A DNA stretch of 64,000 bases, from the NCBI GenBank assembly GCA_033782935.1, contig JAWQEG010000486.1, positions 2,976,001-3,040,000 of the forward strand, in the 5' to 3' direction. Origin of the DNA: Petrolisthes cinctipes (taxonomy: Eukaryota; Arthropoda; Malacostraca; Decapoda; Porcellanidae). Positions 22,928 through 35,220 of this stretch are shown piece by piece; position 1 is the first letter of the stretch; each line of letters starts with the position of its first letter. The position numbers were made by a program, and so were the translations under genes. The notes under the pieces are model-generated. The model made no database searches. It was given only the letters and a program-made list of their open reading frames with translations, and was not told the origin of the DNA.

Positions 22928-23030
22928 ATAGCAATCCAGCTGTGCTGGTTTCACTATACCAATAATAGTGCATTTGTCGCGGCTTCTAGCCGCTTAAATT
23001 GTATTTATTGGTTGTGAAACCAGCACAGCT
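22928..23030. repeat. Internal complementary region (ICR)
   Basis: Positions 22928-22966 are the reverse complement of the extreme left end (16026-16064). Positions 22964-23030 are the reverse complement of the extreme right end (23278-23344). The two parts share AAT at 22964-22966. In the DIRS1 replication model this region aligns the two cDNA ends so that a full circle can be made, and the match here is exact over both parts by eye. It lies downstream of the coding region, just before the right inverted repeat, as expected. Confidence 0.93.
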
Positions 23031-23084
23031 TTTACTGTCCCACCCACCTCCCGATGCGGCAGGCATTCACTTCTTTCTCATTGG
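23031..23084. other. Spacer between ICR and right inverted repeat
   Basis: 54 bp, pyrimidine-rich at its left end. It has no repeat to the element ends and no recognisable signal apart from CGATGCGG, noted with the 3' region. Confidence 0.6.
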
Positions 23085-23294
23085 AGTGAGCGAGCGGTAT
23101 TCAGCGGAGGAGGAGCTTAATACCTCACCGCGCCACCACCAGGTGGCTCCACTATCAGTACAGCGCCAGATTTGAATTTTATTTACTTCTGATGAACGTC
23201 ACGGAATTGACCCTTCCAACCCAGATTATGCCTATACGGGGCCTGGGCTTGTGAAGGGGCGTATTCTATAGCAATCCAGCTGTGCTGGTTTCAC
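23085..23294 (-). repeat. Right inverted terminal repeat
   Basis: This is the inverted copy of 16038-16247, 209 of 210 bases matching by eye. The near identity suggests a recent insertion, with the caution that reverse transcription of DIRS elements can regenerate both ends from one template. Confidence 0.95.
23136..23147 (+). promoter_or_regulatory. CTCF-core-like motif in right ITR
   Basis: CCACCAGGTGGC on the plus strand, the inverted partner of 16185-16196. The two sites point outward from the element. Confidence 0.4.
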
Positions 23295-23344
23295 AACCAA
23301 TAAATACAATTTAAGCGGCTAGAAGCCGCGACAAATGCACTATT
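23295..23344 (+). other. Right tip outside the inverted repeat, with hairpin
   Basis: Fifty bases lie outside the shared inverted repeat on the right, against 12 on the left. They include a short perfect hairpin, GCGGCT-AGA-AGCCGC (23315-23329), and end GCACTATT at the satellite. The whole tip reappears reverse-complemented in the internal complementary region, which proves that it belongs to the element. Confidence 0.85.
23342..23344 (+). other. Right crossover trinucleotide ATT
   Basis: This is the partner of the ATT at 16026-16028. The internal complementary region carries a single AAT (22964-22966) that matches both edges at once, so ATT is the joint where the element's two ends meet in the circular form. 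Confidence 0.75.
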
Positions 23345-23875
23345 TTCAGGTGTTTTGAGCCTGAATTTGATATATAAACGGGTACAGAAGATGCATGCAC
23401 ATATCGACTTTGGACACTAATAATATCGATTTTTAGCATGTTTTGAGCCTATATTTTGAAAACATTCTAGCACTGACTAGATATGTACAGATCGCTTCTG
23501 ATACCCAAAATTATCGAATTTTCGGGTGTTTTGAGGTTGAATTTGAGATATAAACAAGTGCAGAAGATGCATACACATGTTGACTTTGGGCACCTAAAAT
23601 ATCGATTTTTAGCATGTTTTGGGCCTGCATCTGGGTAGGCATGTACAGATCGCTTCTGGGACCCCAAAATATCGAACGTTCTAGTGTTTGTAGCCTGAAT
23701 TTGAGATATAAACGGGTACAGAAGATGTATGCACATATCGACTTTTGGGCACCAAACAGATCGATTTTCAGTATGTTTTGGGCCTGTATTTTGAAAATAC
23801 TCTAACACGGAGTAGGCATGTACAGTTCGCTTCTGGGACCCCAAAATATCGAATTTTCGGGTGTTTTGGGCCTGA

Positions 23876-25386
23876 ATTTAAGATATACATTTTGGGCACC
23901 TAAAATATCGATTTTTAGCATGTTTTGGGCCTATATTTTGAAAATATTCTAGCACTAAGTAGGCATGTACAGATCACTTCTTGGACCCCAAAATATCGAA
24001 TTTTCGGGTGTTTTGAGCCCGAATTTGAGATATAAACGGATACAGATGATGCATGCACATATCGACTTTGGACACTTAAAATATCGATTTTTAGCTTGTT
24101 TTAAGCCTATATTTTGAAAATATTCTAGCACTGAGTAGGCATGTACAGATCGCTTCTGGGACCAAAAAATATCGAATTTTCGGGTGTTTTGAGGTTGAAT
24201 TTGGGATATAAACGGGTGCAGAAGATGCATACACATATTGACTTTGGTCACCTAAAATATCGATTTTCAGCTTGTTTTGGGCCTTTATCTTGAAAACATT
24301 CTAACTAGGAGTGTGCATGTACAGATCGCTTCTGGGACCCCAAAATATCGAATTTTCGGGCGTTTTGAACCTGAATTTGATATATAAACGGGTACAGAAG
24401 ATGCATCCTCATATCGACTTTTGGGCACCTAAAAGATCGATTTTCAGTATGTTTTGGGCCTGTATATTGAAAATACTCTAACACGGAGTAGGCATGTACA
24501 GTTCGCTTCTGGGACCCTAAAATATCGAATTTTCGGGTGTTTTGGGCCTGAATTTGAGATATCGATTTTGGGCACCTGAAATATCGATTTTTAGCATGTT
24601 TTGGGCCTATATTTTGAAAATATTCTAGCACTAAGTAGGCATGTACAGATCACTTATGGGACCCCAAAATATCGAATTTTCGGGTGTTTTGAGCCTGAAT
24701 TTGAGATATAAACGGGTACAGAAGATGCATGCACAAATCGACTTTTGGGAACCTAAAATATCGATTTTGAGCATGTTTTGGGCCTGTATTTTGAAAATAC
24801 TCTAACTAGGAGTAGGCATGTACAGATCGCTTCTGGGACCCCAAAATATCGAATTTTCAGGTGTTTTGAGCCTGAATTTGAGATATAAACGGGTACAGAA
24901 GATGCATGCACATATCGACTTTGGACACTAATAATATCGATTTTTAGCATGTTTTGAGCCTATATTTTGAAAACATTCTAGCACTGACTAGACATGTACA
25001 GATCGCTTCTGATACCCAAAATTATCGAATTTTCGTTTGTTTTGAGGTTGAATTTGAAATATAAACGAGTGCAGAAGATGCATACACATGTTGACTTTGG
25101 GCACCTAAAATATCGATTTTTAGCATGTTTTGGGCCTGCATCTGAGTAGGCATGTACAGATCGCTTCTGGGACCCCAAAATATCGAATTTTCTAGTGTTT
25201 GTAGCCTGAATTTGAGATATAAACGGGTACAGAAGATGCATGCACATATCGACTTTTGGGCACCAATAAGATCGATTTTCAGTATGTTTTGGGCCTGTAT
25301 TTTGAAAATACTCTAACACGGAGTAGGCATGTACAGTTCGCTTCTGGGACCCCAAAATATCGAATTTTCGGGTGTTTTGGGCCTGA
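23876..25386 (+). repeat. 1511-bp higher-order repeat, copy 1
   Basis: This block of about nine monomers matches the next block with a constant offset of 1511 bp. Matched points include 23955/25466, 24305/25816 and 24753/26264, and the marker TATTCTAGCA at 24121/25632. The stretches I compared looked identical, including rare variants such as the TTATGGGACC site and the AGGAGTGTGCATG phase mark. This indicates a recent tandem duplication. The satellite immediately right of the transposon (23345-23875) is an older, more diverged copy of the same unit's end. Confidence 0.85.
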
Positions 25387-26875
25387 ATTTAAGATATACA
25401 TTTTGGGCACCTAAAATATCGATTTTTAGCATGTTTTGGGCCTATATTTTGAAAATATTCTAGCACTAAGTAGGCATGTACAGATCACTTCTTGGACCCC
25501 AAAATATCGAATTTTCGGGTGTTTTGAGCCCGAATTTGAGATATAAACGGATACAGATGATGCATGCACATATCGACTTTGGACACTTAAAATATCGATT
25601 TTTAGCTTGTTTTAAGCCTATATTTTGAAAATATTCTAGCACTGAGTAGGCATGTACAGATCGCTTCTGGGACCAAAAAATATCGAATTTTCGGGTGTTT
25701 TGAGGTTGAATTTGGGATATAAACGGGTGCAGAAGATGCATACACATATTGACTTTGGTCACCTAAAATATCGATTTTCAGCTTGTTTTGGGCCTTTATC
25801 TTGAAAACATTCTAACTAGGAGTGTGCATGTACAGATCGCTTCTGGGACCCCAAAATATCGAATTTTCGGGCGTTTTGAACCTGAATTTGATATATAAAC
25901 GGGTACAGAAGATGCATCCTCATATCGACTTTTGGGCACCTAAAAGATCGATTTTCAGTATGTTTTGGGCCTGTATATTGAAAATACTCTAACACGGAGT
26001 AGGCATGTACAGTTCGCTTCTGGGACCCTAAAATATCGAATTTTCGGGTGTTTTGGGCCTGAATTTGAGATATCGATTTTGGGCACCTGAAATATCGATT
26101 TTTAGCATGTTTTGGGCCTATATTTTGAAAATATTCTAGCACTAAGTAGGCATGTACAGATCACTTATGGGACCCCAAAATATCGAATTTTCGGGTGTTT
26201 TGAGCCTGAATTTGAGATATAAACGGGTACAGAAGATGCATGCACAAATCGACTTTTGGGAACCTAAAATATCGATTTTGAGCATGTTTTGGGCCTGTAT
26301 TTTGAAAATACTCTAACTAGGAGTAGGCATGTACAGATCGCTTCTGGGACCCCAAAATATCGAATTTTCAGGTGTTTTGAGCCTGAATTTGAGATATAAA
26401 CGGGTACAGAAGATGCATGCACATATCGACTTTGGACACTAATAATATCGATTTTTAGCATGTTTTGAGCCTATATTTTGAAAACATTCTAGCACTGACT
26501 AGACATGTACAGATCGCTTCTGATACCCAAAATTATCGAATTTTCGTTTGTTTTGAGGTTGAATTTGAAATATAAACGAGTGCAGAAGATGCATACACAT
26601 GTTGACTTTGGGCACCTAAAATATCGATTTTTAGCATGTTTTGGGCCTGCATCTGAGTAGGCATGTACAGATCGCTTCTGGGACCCCAAAATATCGAATT
26701 TTCTAGTGTTTGTAGCCTGAATTTGAGATATAAACGGGTACAGAAGATGCATGCACATATCGACTTTTGGGCACCAATAAGATCGATTTTCAGTATGTTT
26801 TGGGCCTGTATTTTGAAAATACTCTAACACGGAGTAGGCATGTACAGTTCGCTTCTGGGACCCCAAAACATCGAA
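25387..26875 (+). repeat. 1511-bp higher-order repeat, copy 2
   Basis: This is the second copy of the block to its left at offset 1511. The match fades near 26870-26890, where this copy continues with TTTGAGATATCGATTTAGGG while copy 1 continues with TTTAAGATATACATTTTGGG. The boundary is therefore read from where the two copies part and is approximate to about 20 bp. Confidence 0.83.
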
Positions 26876-27121
26876 TTTTCGGGTGTTTTGGGCCTGAATT
26901 TGAGATATCGATTTAGGGCACCTAAAATATCGATTATTAGCATGTTTTGGGCCTATGTTTGGAAATATTCTAGCACTAAGTAGGCATGTAAAGATCACGT
27001 TTGGGACCCCAAAATATCGAATTATCGGGTGTTTTGAGCCTGAATTTGAGATATAAACGGGTACAGATGATGCATGCACATATCGACTTTGGACACTCAA
27101 AATATCGATTTTTAGCATGGT

Positions 27122-28470
27122 TTGTGCCTATATTTTGAAAAAATTCTAGCACTGTACAGATCGCTTCTGGGACCCAAAAATATCGAATTTTCGGGTGTTT
27201 TGAGGTTGAATTTGAGATATAAACGGGTACAGAAGATGCATGCACATATCGACTTTTTGGCACCTAAAAGATCGGTTTTCAGTATGTTTTGGGCCTGTAT
27301 TTTGAAAATACTCTAACACGGAGTAGGCATGTACAGTTCGCTTCTGGGACCCCAAAATATCGAATTTTCGGGTGTTTTGGGTATGAATTTGAGATATCGA
27401 CTTTGGGCACCTAAAATATCGATTTTTAGCATGTTTTGGGCCTATATTTTGAAAATATTCTAGCACTGAGTAGGCATGTACAGATCGCTTCTGGGACCCC
27501 AAAATATCGAATTTTCGGGTGTTTTGAGCCTGAATTTGAGAGATAAACGGGTACAGAAGATGCATGCACATATCGACTTTTGGGCACCTAAAATATCGAT
27601 TTTGAGCATGTTTTGGGTCTGTATCTTGAAAACATTCTAAATAGGAGTAGGGATGTACAGATCGCTTCTAGGACCCATAAATACCGAATTTTTGGGTGTT
27701 TTGAGCCTGAATTTGAGATATAAACAGGTACAGAAGATGCATGCACATATTGACTTTGGGCACCTAAAATATCGATTTTCAGCATGTTTTGGGCCTGCAT
27801 CTGAGTAGGCATGTACAGATCGCTTCTAGGACCCAAAACTATCGATTTTTCGGGTGTTTTGAGCCTGAATTTGAGATAAAAACGGGTACAGAAGATGCAT
27901 GCACATATCGACTTTGGACACTTAAAATATCGATTTTTAGCATGTTTTGAGCCTATTTTTTGAAAAAATTCTAGCACTGAGTAGGCATGTACAGATCGCT
28001 TCTGGGACCCAAAAATATCGAATTTTCGGGAGTTTTGAGGTTGAATTTGGGATATAAACGGGTACAGAAGATGCATGCACATATCGACTTTTGGGCACCT
28101 AAAAGATCGATTTTCAGTATGTTTTGGGCCTGTATTTTGAAAATACTCTAACACGGAGTAGGCATGTACAGTTCGCTTCTGGGACCCCAAAATATCGAAT
28201 TTTCGGGTATTTTGGGCCTGAATTTAAGATATACATTTTGGGCACCTAAAATATCGATTTTTAGCATGTTTTGGGCCTATATTTTGAAAATATTCTAGCA
28301 CTAAGTAGGCATGTACAGATCACTTTTTGGACCCCAAAATATCGAATTTTCGGGTGTTTTGAGCCCGAATTTGAGATATAAACGGATACAGATGATGCAT
28401 GCACATATCGACTTTGGACACTTAAAATATCGATTTTAGCTTGTTTTGAGCCTATATTTTGAAAATATTC
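27122..28470 (+). repeat. ~2.19-kb tandem higher-order repeat, copy 1
   Basis: Positions 27122, 27146 and 27588 recur at 29310, 29334 and 29776, an offset of 2188 bp. After about 27780 the offset becomes 2364 bp (28190 against 30554), because the second copy carries one extra monomer. Shared rare variants include GAGAGATAAACGGG and CATTCTAAATAGGAG. The edges are approximate. Confidence 0.75.
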
Positions 28471-29309
28471 TAGCACTGAGTAGGCATGTACAGATCGCTT
28501 CTGGGACCCAAAAATATCGAATTTTCGGGTGTTTTGAGGTTGAATTTGGGATATAAACGGGTGCAGAAGATGCATGCACAAATCGACTTTTGGGAACCTA
28601 AAATATCGATTTTGAGCATGTTTTGGGCCTGTATTTTGAAAATACTCCAACTAGGAGTAGGCATGTACAGATCGCTTCTGGGACCCCAAAATATCGAATT
28701 TTCAGGTGTTTTGAGCCTGAATTTGAGATATAAACGGGTACAGAAGATGCATGCACATATCGACTTTGGACACTAATAATATCGATTTTTAGCATGTTTT
28801 GAGCCTATATTTTGAAAACATTCTAGCACTGACTAGACATGTACAGATCGCTTCTGATACCCAAAATTATCGAATTTTCGTTTGTTTTGAGGTTGAATTT
28901 GAAATATAAACGAGTGCAGAAGATGCATACACATGTTGACTTTGGGCACCTAAAATATCGATTTTTAGCATGTTTTGGGCCTGCATCTGAGTAGGCATGT
29001 ACAGATCGCTTCTGGGACCCCAAAATATCGAATTTTCTAGTGTTTGTAGCCTGAATTTGAGATATAAACGGGTACAGAAGATGCATGCACATATCGACTT
29101 TTGGGCACCAATAAGATCGATTTTCAGTATGTTTTGGGCCTGTATTTTGAAAATACTCTAACACGGAGTAGGCATGTACAGTTCGCTTCTGGGACCCCAA
29201 AATATCGAATTTTCGGGTGTTTTGGGTATGAATTTGAGATATAAACGGGTACAGATGATGCATGCACATATCGACTTTGGACACTCAAAATATCGATTTT
29301 TAGCATGGT

Positions 29310-30830
29310 TTGTGCCTATATTTTGAAAAAATTCTAGCACTGTACAGATCGCTTCTGGGACCCAAAAATATCGAATTTTCGGGTGTTTTGAGGTTGAATT
29401 TGAGATATAAACGGGTACAGAAGATGCATGCACATATCGACTTTTTGGCACCTAAAAGATCGATTTTCAGTATGTTTTGGGCCTGTATTTTGAAAATCCT
29501 CTAACACGGAGTAGGCATGTACAGTTCGCTTCTGGGACCCCAAAATATCGAATTTTCGGGTGTTTTGGGTATGAATTTGAGATATCGACTTTGGGCACCT
29601 AAAATATCGATTTTTAGCATGTTTTGGGCCTATATTTTGAAAATATTCTAGCACTGAGTAGGCATGTACAGATCGCTTCTGGGACCCCAAAATATCGAAT
29701 TTTCGGGTGTTTTGAGCCTGAATTTGAGAGATAAACGGGTACAGAAGATGCATGCACATATCGACTTTTGGGCACCTAAAATATCGATTTTGAGCATGTT
29801 TTGGGTCTGTATCTTGAAAACATTCTAAATAGGAGTAGGGATGTACAGATCGCTTCTAGGACCCATAAATACCGAATTTTTGGGTGTTTTGAGCCTGAAT
29901 TTGAGATATAAACAGGTACAGAAGATGCATGCACATATTGACTTTGGGCACCTAAAATATCGATTTTCAGCATGTTTTGGGCCTGTATTTTGAAAATACT
30001 CTAACTAGGAGTAATGATGTACAGATCGCTTCTAGGACCCAAAAATACCAAATTTTCCGGTGTTTTGAGCCTGAATTTGAGATATAAACAGGTACAGAAG
30101 ATGCATGCACATATTGACTTTGGGCACCTAAAATATCGATTTTCAGCATGTTTTGGGCCTGCATCTGAGTAGGCATGTACAGATCGCTTCTAGGACCCAA
30201 AACTATCGATTTTTCGGGTGTTTTGAGCCTGAATTTGAGATAAAAACGGGTACAGAAGATGCATGCACATATCGACTTTGGACACTTAAAATATCGATTT
30301 TTAGCATGTTTTGAGCCTATTTTTTGAAAAAATTCTAGCACTGAGTAGGCATGTACAGATCGCTTCTGGGACCCAAAAATATCGAATTTTCGGGAGTTTT
30401 GAGGTTGAATTTGGGATATAAACGGGTACAGAAGATGCATGCACATATCGACTTTTGGGCACCTAAAAGATCGATTTTCAGTATGTTTTGGGCCTGTATT
30501 TTGAAAATACTCTAACACGGAGTAGGCATGTACAGTTCGCTTCTGGGACCCCAAAATATCGAATTTTCGGGTATTTTGGGCCTGAATTTAAGATATACAT
30601 TTTGGGCACCTAAAATATCGATTTTTAGCATGTTTTGGGCCTATATTTTGAAAATATTCTAGCACTAAGTAGGCATGTACAGATCACTTTTTGGACCCCA
30701 AAATATCGAATTTTCGGGTGTTTTGAGCCCGAATTTGAGATATAAACGGATACAGATGATGCATGCACATATCGACTTTGGACACTTAAAATATCGATTT
30801 TTAGCTTGTTTTGAGCCTATATTTTGAAAA
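29310..30830 (+). repeat. ~2.19-kb tandem higher-order repeat, copy 2, with one extra monomer
   Basis: This is the second copy of the 27.1-28.5 kb block. It differs by one additional monomer of about 176 bp, at about 29980-30160 (recognisable by the GAGTAATGATGTACAG phase mark). That is a direct trace of single-monomer gain or loss after or during the block duplication. The edges are approximate. Confidence 0.75.
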
Positions 30831-33800
30831 TATTCTAGCACTGAGTAGGCATGTACAGATCGCTTCTGGGACCCAAAAATATCGAATTTTCGGGTGTTTT
30901 GAGGTTGAATTTGGGATATAAACGGGTGCAGAAGATGCATACACATATTGACTTTGGTCACCTAAAATATCGATTTTCAGCTTGTTTTAAGCCTTTATCT
31001 TGAAAACATTCTAACAAGGAGTGTGCATGTACAGATCGCTTCTGGGACCCCAAAATATCGAATTTTCGGGTGTTTTGAACCTGAATTTGATATATAAACG
31101 GGTACAGAAGATGCATCCTCATATCGACTTTTGAACACCTAAAAGATCGATTTTCAGTATGTTTTTGGCCTGTATATTGAAAATACTCTAACACGGAGTA
31201 GGCATGTACAGTTCGCTTCTGGGACCCTAAAATATCGAATTTTCGGGTGTTTTGGGCCTGAATTTGAGATATCGATTTTGGGCACCTGAAATATCGATTT
31301 TTAGCATGTTTTGGGCCTATATTTTGAAAATATTCTAGCACTAAGTAGGCATGTACAGATCACTTATGGGACCAAAAAATATCGAATTTTCGGGTGTTTT
31401 GAGCCTGAATTTGAGATATAAACGGGTACAGAAGATGCATGCACAAATCGACTTTTGGGAACCTAAAATATCGATTTTGAGCATGTTTTGGGCCTGTATT
31501 TTGAAAATACTCTAACTAGGAGTAGGCATGTACAGATCGCTTCTGGGACCCCAAAATATCGAATTTTCAGGTGTTTTGAGCCTGAATTTGAGATATAAAC
31601 GGGTACAGAAGATGCATGCACATATCGACTTTGGACACTAATAATATCGATTTTTAGCATGTTTTGAGCCTATATTTTGAAAACATTCTAGCACTGACTA
31701 GACATGTACAGATCGCTTCTGATACCCAAAATTATCGAATTTTCGTTTGTTTTGAGGTTGAATTTGAGATATAAACGAGTGCAGAAGATGCATACACATG
31801 TTGACTTTGGGCACCTAAAATATCGATTTTTAGCATGTTTTGGGCCTGCATCTGAGTAGGCATGTACAGATCGCTTCTGGGACCCCAAAATATCGAATTT
31901 TCTAGTGTTTGTAGCCTGAATTTGAGATATAAACGGGTACAGAAGATGCATGCACATATCGACTTTTGGGCACCAAAAAGATCGATTTTCAGTATGTTTT
32001 GGGCCTGTATTTTGAAAATACTCTAACACGGAGTAGGCATGTACAGTTCGCTTCTGGGACCCCAAAATATCGAATTTTCGGGTGTTTTGGGCCTGAATTT
32101 GAGATATCGATTTAGGGCACCTTAAATATCGATTATTAGCATGTTTTGGGCCTATGTTTGGAAATATTCTAGCACTAAGTAGGCATGTAAAGATCACGTT
32201 TGGGACCCCAAAATATCGAATTTTCGGGTGTTTTGAGCCTGAATTTGAGATATAAACGGGTACAGATGATGCATGCACATATCGACTTTTTGACACCTAA
32301 AAGATCGATTTTCAGTATGTTTTGGGCCTGTATTTTTAAAATACTCTAACACGAAGTAGGCATGTACAGTTCGCTTCTGGGACCCAAAAATATCGAATTT
32401 TCGGGTGTTTTGAGCCTGAATTTGAGATATAAACAGGTACAGAAGATGCATGCACATATCGACTTTTTGGCACCTAAAAGATCGATTTTCAGTATGTTTT
32501 GGGCCTGTATTTTTAAAATACTCTAACTAGGAGTAGGGATGTATAGTTCGCTTCTGGGACCCCAAAATATCGAATTTTCGGGTGTTTTGGGCCTGAATTT
32601 GAGATATCGACTTTGGGCACCTAAAATATCGATTTTAGCATGTTTTGGGCCGATATTTTGAAAATATTCTATCACTGAGTAGGCATGTACAGATCGCTTC
32701 TGGGACCCCAAAATATCGAATTTTCGGGTGTTTTGAGCCTGAATTTGAGATATAAACGGGTACAGAAGATGCATGCACATATCGACATTTGGGCACCTAA
32801 AATATCGATTTTGAGCATGTTTTGGGTCTGTATCTTGAAAACATTCTAACTAGGAGTAGGGATGTACATATCGCTTCTAGGACCCAAAAATATCGAATTT
32901 TCGGGTGTTTTGAGCCTGAATTTGAGATATAAACAGGTACAGAAGATGCATGCACATATTGACTTTGGGCACCTAAAATATCGATTTTCAGCATGTTTTG
33001 GGCCTGTATTTTGAAAATACTCTAATTGGAGTAGGGATGTACAGATCGCTTCTAGGACCCAAAAATACCGAATTTTCCGGTGTTTTGAGCCTGAATTTGA
33101 GATATAAACAGGTACAGAAGATGCATGTACATATTGACTTTGGGCACCTAAAATATCGATTTTCAGCATGTTTTGGGCCTGCATCTGTGTAGGCATGTAC
33201 AAATCGCTTCTAGGACCCAAAACTATCGAATTTTCGGGTGTTTTGAGGTTGAATTTGGGATATAAACAGGTACAGAAGATGCATGCACATATCGACTTTT
33301 TGGCACCTAAAAGATCGATTTTCAGTATGTTTTGGGCCTGTATTTTGAAAATACTCTAACACGGAGTAGGCATGTACAGTTCGCTTCTGGGACCCCAAAA
33401 TATCGAATTTTCAGGTGTTTTGGGCCTCAAATTGATATATCGACTTCGGGCACCTAAAATATCGATTTTTAACATGTTTTGGGCCTATATTTTGAAAATA
33501 TTCTAGCACTGAGTAGGCATGTACAGATCGCTTCTGGGACCCCAAAATATCGAATTTTCGGGTGTTTTGAGACTGAATTTGAGATATAAACGGGTACAGA
33601 AGATGCATGCACATATTGACTTTGAGCACCTAAAATATCGATTTTCAGCATGTTTTGGGCCTGTATTTTGAAAATACTCTAACTAGGAGTAGGGATGTAC
33701 AGATCGCTTCTAAGACCCAAAAATACCAAATTTTCGGGTGTTTTGAGCCTGAATTTGAGATATAAACAGGTACAGAAGATGCATGCACATATTGACTTTG

Positions 33801-35220
33801 GGCACCTAAAATATCGATTTTCAGCATGTTTTGGGCCTGCATCTGAGTAGGCATGTACAGATAGCTTCTAGGACCCAAAACTATCGAATTTTCGGGTGTT
33901 TTGAGCATGAATTTGAGATATAAACGGGTACAGATGATGCATGCACATATCGACTTTGGACACATAAAATATCGATTTTTAGCATGGTTTGAGCCTATAT
34001 TTTGAAAAAATTCTAGCACTGTACAGATCTCTTCTGGGACCCAAAAATATCGAATTTTCGGGTGTTTTGAGGTTGAATTTGGGATATAAACGGGTACAGA
34101 AGATGCATGCAAATATCGACTTTTTGGCACCTAAAAGATCGATTTTGAGCATGTTATGGGCCTGTATTTTGAAAATACTCTAACTAGGAGTAGGCATGTA
34201 CAGATCGCTTCTGGGACCCAAAAATATCGAATTCTCGGGTGTTTTGAGCCTGAATTTGAGATATAAACGGGTACAGAAGATGAATGCACATATCGACTTT
34301 GGACACTTAAAATATCGATTTTTAGCATGTTTTGAGCCTATATTTTGAAAACATTCTAGCACTGACTAGACATGTACAGATCGCTTCTGGGACCCAAAAT
34401 TATCGAATTTTCGTATGTTTTGAGGTTGAATTTGAGATATAAACGAGTGCAGAAGATGCATACACATATTGACTTTGGGCACCTAAAATATCGATTTTCA
34501 GCATGTTTTGGGCCTGCATCTGAGTAGGCATGTACAGATAGTTTCTAGGACCCAAAACTATCGAATTTTCAGGTGTTTTGAGGTTGAATTTGGGATATAA
34601 ACGGGTACAGAAGATGCATGCACATATCGAATTTGGACACTTAAAATATCGATTTTTAGCATGTTTTGAGCCTATATTTTGAAAAAATTCTAGCACTGTA
34701 CAGATCGCTCTGGGACCCAAAAATATCGAATTTTCGGGTGTTTTGAGGTTGAATTTGGGATATAAACGGGTACAGAAGATGCATGCACATATCGACTTTT
34801 GGGCACCTAAAAGATCGATTGTCAGTATGTTTTGGGCCTATATTTTGAAAAAACTCTAAAACGGAGTAGGCATGTACAGTTCGCTTCTGGGACCCAAAAA
34901 TATCGAATTTTCGGGTGTTTTGGGCCTGAATTTAAGATATACATTTTGTGCACCTAAAATATCGATTTTTAGCAAGTTTTGGGCCTATATTTTGAAAATA
35001 TTCTAGCACTAAGTATGCATGTACAGATCACTTCTGGGACCCCAAAATATCGAATTTTCGGGTGTTTTGAGACTTAATTTGAGATATAAACGAGTACAGA
35101 TGATGCATGCACACATCGACTTTGGACACTGAAAATATCGATTTTTAGCATGTTTTGAGCCTATATTTTGAAAAAATTCTAGCACTGAGTAGGCATGTAC
35201 AGATCGCTTCTGGGACCCCA

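Larger units (their letters stand above)
16026..23344 (+). mobile_element. DIRS-like tyrosine-recombinase retrotransposon, nearly complete
   Basis: A 7.3-kb GC-rich element sits inside the satellite. It has inverted terminal repeats, an internal complementary region made of both ends, a Gag-like gene, an RT/RNase H gene with YLDD and the RNase H acidic residues, and a tyrosine recombinase with Arg, His-x-x-Arg and Tyr signatures. That combination defines the DIRS order. It excludes LTR retrotransposons (no direct LTRs, no aspartic protease, no DDE integrase) and Ngaro-type elements (which have split direct repeats). The satellite reads ATCGAATT before it and TTTTCAGG after it, consistent with insertion at an ATT without a larger target duplication. 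At least three GT-AG introns interrupt the coding region. The recombinase looks internally deleted, so this copy is probably not autonomous. Confidence 0.95.

Noticed and set aside
16026..23344. Classification as an LTR retrotransposon, endogenous retrovirus or Ngaro element
   Set aside because: The termini are inverted, not direct. There is no protease, DDE integrase or envelope, and the ICR and tyrosine recombinase fit DIRS. Ngaro elements have split direct repeats, which are absent.
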